From positions 173,340 through 237,339 of the forward strand of contig JANBPK010000015.1 in assembly GCA_027579435.1 (NCBI GenBank): a stretch of DNA of 64,000 bases, read 5' to 3'. A model generated the notes under the pieces. The model was not told the origin of the DNA. It was given only the letters and a program-made list of their open reading frames with translations, and made no database searches. The position numbers were made by a program, and so were the translations under genes. The first letter of the stretch is position 1. Each line of letters begins with the position of its first letter. Below are positions 59,580-64,000 of this stretch, one piece after another. The stretch is from Candolleomyces eurysporus (lineage: Eukaryota > Basidiomycota > Agaricomycetes > Agaricales > Psathyrellaceae).

Positions 59580-60165
59580 ATCTTGATCAGTACGCTCAGC
59601 TATCTAGAAATTTTCCGTGGTGCTATAGAGCCACGATCAGCATCTTTACTTCGTAAGCTCTTGAGCGCCTACTAGGTTGTTATTCGCTACATGCCTTTCC
59701 GAAAGGTCTTTTATGCTGCGAGCGACTTGAATTCAATGAACTTGCTGCTCGGGCAACCTCCTGATTCCGACAACGAGCTCAGAGAGACCTCTGAGGCTTT
59801 AATGAGGGTTTTCGATCCATCCAGAAGGCTATTGGAGAGGGGGACGATGATTTGAGGATGTGTAAGAATAACATCAAGGTTCGTCGTTTGGTAGACTGAC
59901 ATTGATCCCATTCAAACAAGGCCGTCAATCTCCGCCAAACAGCACTCGTAGCGTGTCTTGAACAGCTCCAACCCCACGAAGCAACGACTGAAAGGTTGCT
60001 CCGGCTGCCATTCCACCGCTTACTGCTCGACAGTGCCAGAAAGAGGACTGGCACGGCTTTCATTCTTGCGAGAGTAATGGTCTTCACTCGGACTCGGTCG
60101 GCTCAGGGACTTGGCTTGTCGAAACATGTTCATTGAATTTTCCAAGCCTAAAGATGTCTTGCTGT
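59580..60165 (+). pseudogene. middle part of the MYND-like gene, third fragment
   Basis: Contains the exon equivalent to 34,040-33,780 (E-I-F-R-G-A-I-E-P-R-S-A-S). It is followed after only about 50 bp by the finger region (L-K-G-C-S-G-C-H-S-T-A-Y-C-S-T), so here the two parts are adjacent with no NLR between them. The finger keeps the Cys that is Arg in the left copy, but the frame is lost after it and stops are present. The fragment ends at about 60,165, where DJ-1 sequence begins. Confidence 0.6.
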
Positions 60166-60687
60166 TACCTCTCCTCCACGGGGGATCTCAAAGATGTCCC
60201 GGCTTCAGCTGGACCACCTCACCATCCCACGACCACTTTCGCCGAATGCCCCGAACTCGACTATTTGGTCGTTCCAGGCCCGGATCCGACGGGGCAGTTG
60301 AGCGAAGAGTGTATCAAGTTCGTACAGGAGAGGTTTCCTACTCTCAAGGGTCTCCTTACGATCTGCACTGGTTCTGTCGCCATGGCCCAAACGGGTATTT
60401 TAGACGGAGTCCAAGCAGCCAGTAACAAATGGGCACTGGGGATGCTGGCCAAGGCGGGCTTGCTCAACAGAAAGGTGAAGTGGGTGGGCGATAAGAGATT
60501 CGTGAAGGATGGGAAGGTGTGGACTGGCGCGGGCGTCACGGCGGGAATAGACTTGGCGGCGGAGTTTGCGAGGGTGCATTTTTCGAAGGAGGTGGTGGAA
60601 TTTGTGCAGGATATTTCGGAGTATGTGCCAAACCCTGCTCAGCCGGATCCGTTTGCGCGTTTGCTTGAGGGGGTTAAGCTGGATTGA
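60154..60687 (+). pseudogene. 5'-truncated DJ-1 gene joined to MYND-like sequence
   Basis: From about 60,168 the sequence equals inverted copy C from its Y-L-S-S-T-G segment onward, including the nucleophile elbow and C-terminus, and continues into the same 3' flank. The first 65 or so residues are replaced by a short MYND-gene-derived stretch. An ATG at 60154 keeps the remainder open (M-S-C-C-Y-L-S-S-T-G), giving 177 residues. The missing part contains the first strand and the W-L-D-A-A-G element of the fold, so a working enzyme is unlikely, but an expressed chimeric product cannot be excluded. Confidence 0.65.
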
Positions 60688-60901
60688 AAATCGAAGGAAG
60701 AAGGGTTAGCACTTTGGCCAGATGGTCTTCATCGGGCAGCCAATCATCATGGCAGAAGGAAAAACGGAACAAGAACCTCTCAAATAAGCTCAGGTGTCAT
60801 ATTCAATGATGTCGGCTATCGTACACTGTAAAATACGCTCCTAGGCAGATTAGAAAACCCAACTCAGGATATAGCAATGGAAATAAACTTACCCAATGTA
60901 C

Positions 60902-61125
60902 TGACAAAAATGGACCGCTGAGACTGATGCGGCGACGACGACGAGAGCGATGGGAGAGGACTATTCGAGGGACATGGTTGACTGAAGCCTTATTATAAGT
61001 AGATACAGTAGATACTATATATACTAAAAGTCTGTGGAGTAAATAATAGGAGTTCGTGAAACATATGATGAAATTCTGGAGTGATGAGAGCATCGAATAT
61101 CGAACTTGACTAATAATACTTGACA
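60902..61125 (-). repeat. long terminal repeat (3' LTR of the element)
   Basis: 224 bp. On the minus strand it begins TGTCAAGTATTATTAGTC and ends TTTTTGTCA. It is nearly identical to the partner at 61,555-61,780. Confidence 0.85.
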
Positions 61126-61136
61126 CTCCCCCTCGA
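61126..61136 (-). other. polypurine tract of the LTR element
   Basis: TCGAGGGGGAG on the minus strand, directly abutting the 3' LTR: the expected position for plus-strand priming. Confidence 0.7.
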
Positions 61137-61212
61137 NTGCGTGCATCACCTCCAAATACCGTCTTGGCGAAACAAGAGAACTCCGATCTTCCTGGATTGA
61201 GCAACATCAAAA

Positions 61213-61551
61213 CTATAAGACGCAGGAGCTGGGATGAGGAGGAAAGTGATATCGAGGTTGGCGAATGAGGATGATAATGGTGATGGTAGTGTCTGTGTTC
61301 CCTTGAATTGTTGCAGTCGAAGGCAAGCTTCTGAGCTTCTTGACGTGTCGTGAGAAAAGGGGCATAACAGATATGGATTGTCGATTCGATAACGGGTTTG
61401 ACGAATACGACTGGATTTGTAACGCGGTTAGGACGGTGGCCGCGGAGGCTAGTTGCCTTGAATAGTGATTGGCCGTGCCCTTGATGAATGGTGTAGTCGT
61501 GACCGTAGAACAGCAGTCGATAGAGTTGACGGCATTAGCGCCGGGGCTCAT
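61213..61551 (-). CDS. 112-codon open frame inside the LTR element
   Basis: It starts at an ATG that lies inside the primer-binding site (M-S-P-G-A-N-A-V-N-S) and runs to a stop at 61213. It is Ser/Thr-rich with F-S-R-H-V-K-K-L. No gag or zinc-knuckle motif is seen. It may be a remnant or chance frame; coding is unproven. Confidence 0.25.
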   Translation of the reverse strand: MSPGANAVNSIDCCSTVTTTPFIKGTANHYSRQLASAATVLTALQIQSYSSNPLSNRQSISVMPLFSRHVKKLRSLPSTATIQGNTDTTITIIILIRQPRYHFPPHPSSCVL

Positions 61552-61554
61552 AAC
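61538..61554 (-). other. primer-binding site matching the initiator-Met tRNA anticodon arm
   Basis: GTTATGAGCCCCGGCGC on the minus strand abuts the 5' LTR. Its complement contains GGGCTCATAAC, the 5' side and anticodon loop (CAT) of eukaryotic initiator tRNA-Met. Priming from a half-tRNA is a known habit of copia-type elements. Confidence 0.65.
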
Positions 61555-61780
61555 TGACAAAAATGGACCGCTGAGACTGATGCGGCGACGACGACGAGAG
61601 CGATGGGAGAGGACTATTCGAGGGACATGGTTGACTGAAGCCTTATTATAAGTAGATACAGTAGATACTATATATATACTAAAAGTCTGTGGAGTAAATA
61701 ATAGGAGTTCGTGAAACATATGATGAAATTCTGGAGTGATGAGAGCATCGAATATCGAACTTGACTAATAATACTTGACA
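61555..61780 (-). repeat. long terminal repeat (5' LTR of the element)
   Basis: 226 bp partner of 60,902-61,125. The two extra bases are in the TATATATA run near 61,672. Confidence 0.85.
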
Positions 61781-61796
61781 TGTACTCATCTATCAT

Positions 61797-62971
61797 TCAC
61801 TGCCTCGGTTTCCGTTCCCTAATCTTCGACGGTGCCTGATTGTTACTACCATTACTACGCGCAGCCTCGTCTCTCAAAGTCTCTCCCTCCTTCCTCCACT
61901 CCTTCCTCTCATGGGCGTCGTATATATCCCGATAATCGATCCATCGTTCCTGCACATCCCGTACATCGCTACCGGAATCCTGCATTGGCCCAGCGGCAGA
62001 TCAGAACAGCCCAAACATGTTGGGTCGGGCTGAAGGAGGAGCCTTGGATTCATCGATAGTTCCGGGAGGTAGAGGAGCATCTGGTGGTGGAACAAAGACG
62101 TAGCCGTTGGCTCTGTCGATGACACGCATGAGATGGACCATCGAGTTCTTGTCCTCCACTGCCAACGTCTCGAATCCGACCAAGCTGAAATCTTCGATCA
62201 GGGAGATCATGGCCGTGTTGAGGGCAGCGTATTTCGGGGGTAGAGAGGTGTTGAGAGTGTTTTCGAGGTAGGTTAGGTCCTGGACTTCGGTGTAAAAATC
62301 TAGGTTGAAATCTATGAAACGCATGGAGGTGATGAGTGTGGGTGTTGGTTGGATCAAGCTGGGAGTGCACCGAGTTCTCCATACTGCGAGATTAGGTCTA
62401 TCTTTGATAGGACGTTGATATGTGTTAGCTCGAGGTGCAGCATCGCCCTTAACGACAACAACAACACCGAGACATACTTCGAAGCATCCGTGATATAGTG
62501 CGCGTCGCACAGGTGAACTGCCGCCAACTAGGTCGTGATCGTTCAACGAAGAAGACCACTATAGTTTGATAAACGCACCCTGAAACCCCCTTTCACCAGT
62601 TTCCGAGTGATATTCTTCACGATATCGTGGTTAGTGCTCAACTCGACCTGGCCCGGGAGATCGAACAGCACATAAGCCTCCGGTCCCAGTTCCTTCGACC
62701 GTTCTTCAAGCCAGTCGAAAATGGCTTCTAGATACTCCATGCAATATAGCATGCCCCCATTAGGCCCCAAACCGTGTGTTTCCATGACATCTTCGAGAGT
62801 TATCAGGGAGGATATGTCGATTGCACATGGGTATGGAATGCTGTCGTTGGCTGGGTCGAGATTGACGACAGCGATAGGACGTTTGAGAGCGTTGAAGAGT
62901 TGATATTTTCCATAGCAATACGTTGATTTTCCGCTGCCTGGAGCACCACAGACCACTTCACCAAACGGCAT
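61797..62971 (-). pseudogene. GPN2: second GPN2 copy, truncated by a nonsense codon
   Basis: Minus strand, exons 62971-62579, 62527-62371 and 62311-61797, with exon lengths identical to the intact copy (393, 157 and 515 nt). The P-loop, G-P-N and D-L-P-G-Q motifs are kept. In exon 3, where the intact gene reads N-M-F-G-L-L-S-S, this copy has a TGA at about 62,001-62,003. A protein from it would lack roughly the last 70 residues, although the sequence beyond stays open to the usual K-I-R-E-R-K-P end. Most differences elsewhere are silent or conservative, so the stop may be recent; a truncated GTPase could still be made. Upstream similarity to the first copy stops about 25 bp before the ATG. 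Confidence 0.8.
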
Positions 62972-64000
62972 GGAGTCGGAGGAGCGAAAAAGGATCGTTC
63001 ATTTGGTCTCTATGCATCCTGCTGGGGCTGCTTTCTTGAGATCTCCGTCTTTCATCTGAATTCTTCAGATAAAGACTTGGGATAGCATGAACCCGAGCCT
63101 CCAGGTTCGAGAGAATAAATGAAATTAAAGCTTGAGGCAAAGGGTTAAATGGGCAAAAGCCGTCAGGCTTTTCGGTCGGTCAGGACCACCGTGATCTAAG
63201 AGTGTAAGATCGAGATGAGCTGCGACGGGTGGGTGGGATACAACACCGAGCAGCTGCGTGACCTTTCTACAATTGTCGACCCAAATAGTCCATTGTTACA
63301 CTCCTTAGACCGCCGCATGAATTCCTAACTGACAAGTTCAAAGTTGCTGTGAGCACTCCACCAAGAACCTGACTTTCACTTAAAGCCATGCCGCGGTTCC
63401 CGTTGTTAGCTTGAAGTTTAGGTGATGTGCTGAGACCCTGGATCGTGTTATCTGGAGAATATACTGGTTAGCTGCCGGTGTTTCTTGGGTGTGGAGGGTG
63501 GGGAAAAGAAAAACGGCGGCGAGGCGCCTTGGACGAGCTCTATGCTCAGAGGCGATGGCAGTCAGAAGGAGAGGAGGCATGCCGCCTCGTGGGAATAAGC
63601 TGCCATCGCTTTGATGCATAGACGTCATTCTAACCAGATAGGCGTGGGGACACTGGTTGCACCAAAGTGGTGTCACCGGTTGCACTAACATAGTGCCACT
63701 GGTGGCACTTTGCGGTGACGCAGACCACGTGAGCTTGAATATTTGTAGTGTCGACTATGGTGTAGTCAGAGCCGAGTGTAGTGTAGTTACAATAGTGTTA
63801 GTACTAGTATGGTGGAAGGTCGTACAGCCTTCCACCTCTCAGACGGAATGAATTTGATCAGGTGGGTGGAGTGCTGCCTGGGCTGTCGGAGGGCAGCTCG
63901 GAATGCATAATTGCGTTCCGCTGGGTTCAGAGGGGTACTGGTATGGAATGTAAACCTGCCTTCTGTCACTCTGGAAGGCAGCAGGGCCTTCTCCAGTGAT
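62972..64000. other. right-edge flank, no gene recognised
   Basis: No open frame with recognisable features. Around 63,660-63,715 there is an imperfect hairpin of TGGTGTCACC / GGTGGCACTT type, and near 63,815-63,985 several short GGAAGG...CCTTCC palindromes. Confidence 0.35.

Larger units (their letters stand above)
60902..61780 (-). mobile_element. miniature LTR retrotransposon (TRIM-like), complete, Copia-type priming
   Basis: Two LTRs (60902-61125 and 61555-61780; 224 and 226 bp) start TG and end CA, and differ visibly only by a TA step in a TATATA run. They flank 429 bp. A 5-bp target duplication TGTAC lies at 60897-60901 and 61781-61785; the uninterrupted site is seen near 55,580 (AATGTACTCATC). 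Read on the minus strand, the base after the first LTR begins a primer site and the bases before the second form a purine tract. There is no room for gag-pol, so mobilisation would need an autonomous relative. It sits between a truncated DJ-1 and the second GPN2. Confidence 0.85.

Noticed and set aside
1..64000. CRISPR arrays, operons, bacterial promoters, rRNA genes
   Set aside because: The sequence is an intron-rich fungal nuclear region. No regularly spaced short repeats of CRISPR type and no rRNA signatures were seen.

Overview
The window reads as nuclear DNA of a filamentous basidiomycete, most likely an agaricomycete. The support is gene content (NACHT/STAND NTPases of the short agaricomycete type, F-box genes, a DUF6533-like membrane protein, DUF4048 and RUS family proteins, a mitochondrial ATP synthase subunit) and gene structure (many GT-AG introns of about 50-75 nt, plus micro-exons). 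Gene models below were spliced by hand; for the main ones the summed exon length is a whole number of codons. Nine single N bases are scattered through the window. At least two are spurious extra bases that break otherwise intact genes.

Layout. 0-5 kb: a possible 3' terminal exon, an intact F-box gene, its decayed tandem copy and a four-exon ATP synthase subunit K gene. 5-12.4 kb: ordinary genes (DUF4048 protein, an unrecognised spliced gene, an RUS/DUF647 protein with a 10-nt exon). 12.6-18.2 kb: a recent tandem pair of NLR-like NACHT genes (NLR-A, NLR-B). 19.6-25.4 kb: a multi-pass membrane protein, an eIF4E-family (class II-like) protein, and NLR-C on the minus strand. 27-41.3 kb: a DUF6533-like gene, NLR-D lying inside a broken MYND-finger-like gene, the GTPase gene GPN2, and a tandem array of three DJ-1/PfpI genes (one dead, two intact). 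41.9-48.2 kb: a 6-kb stretch with no convincing gene. 48.2-51.6 kb: a large bHLH transcription factor. 52.9-53.5 kb: a small unknown gene. 53.6-63 kb: a rearranged, inverted second copy of the 27-41 kb block, containing an intact DJ-1 gene, MYND-like fragments, a second DUF6533-like gene, a 5'-truncated DJ-1 gene and a second GPN2 gene with a nonsense codon. It is punctuated by a miniature LTR element (60,902-61,780) and a MITE-like inverted-repeat element (55,596-55,770).

How it fits together. The housekeeping genes (ATP19, RUS, eIF4E, GPN2, bHLH) form a stable backbone. Between them lie fast-changing families typical of fungal accessory regions: NLRs, F-box, MYND-like and DJ-1-like genes. 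The two ends of the 27-63 kb interval are inverted copies of each other. The four NLRs share a separate short first exon encoding an Asn/Ser/Phe-rich leader in front of the NACHT module. This leader and the inverted duplication are the points most worth following up.
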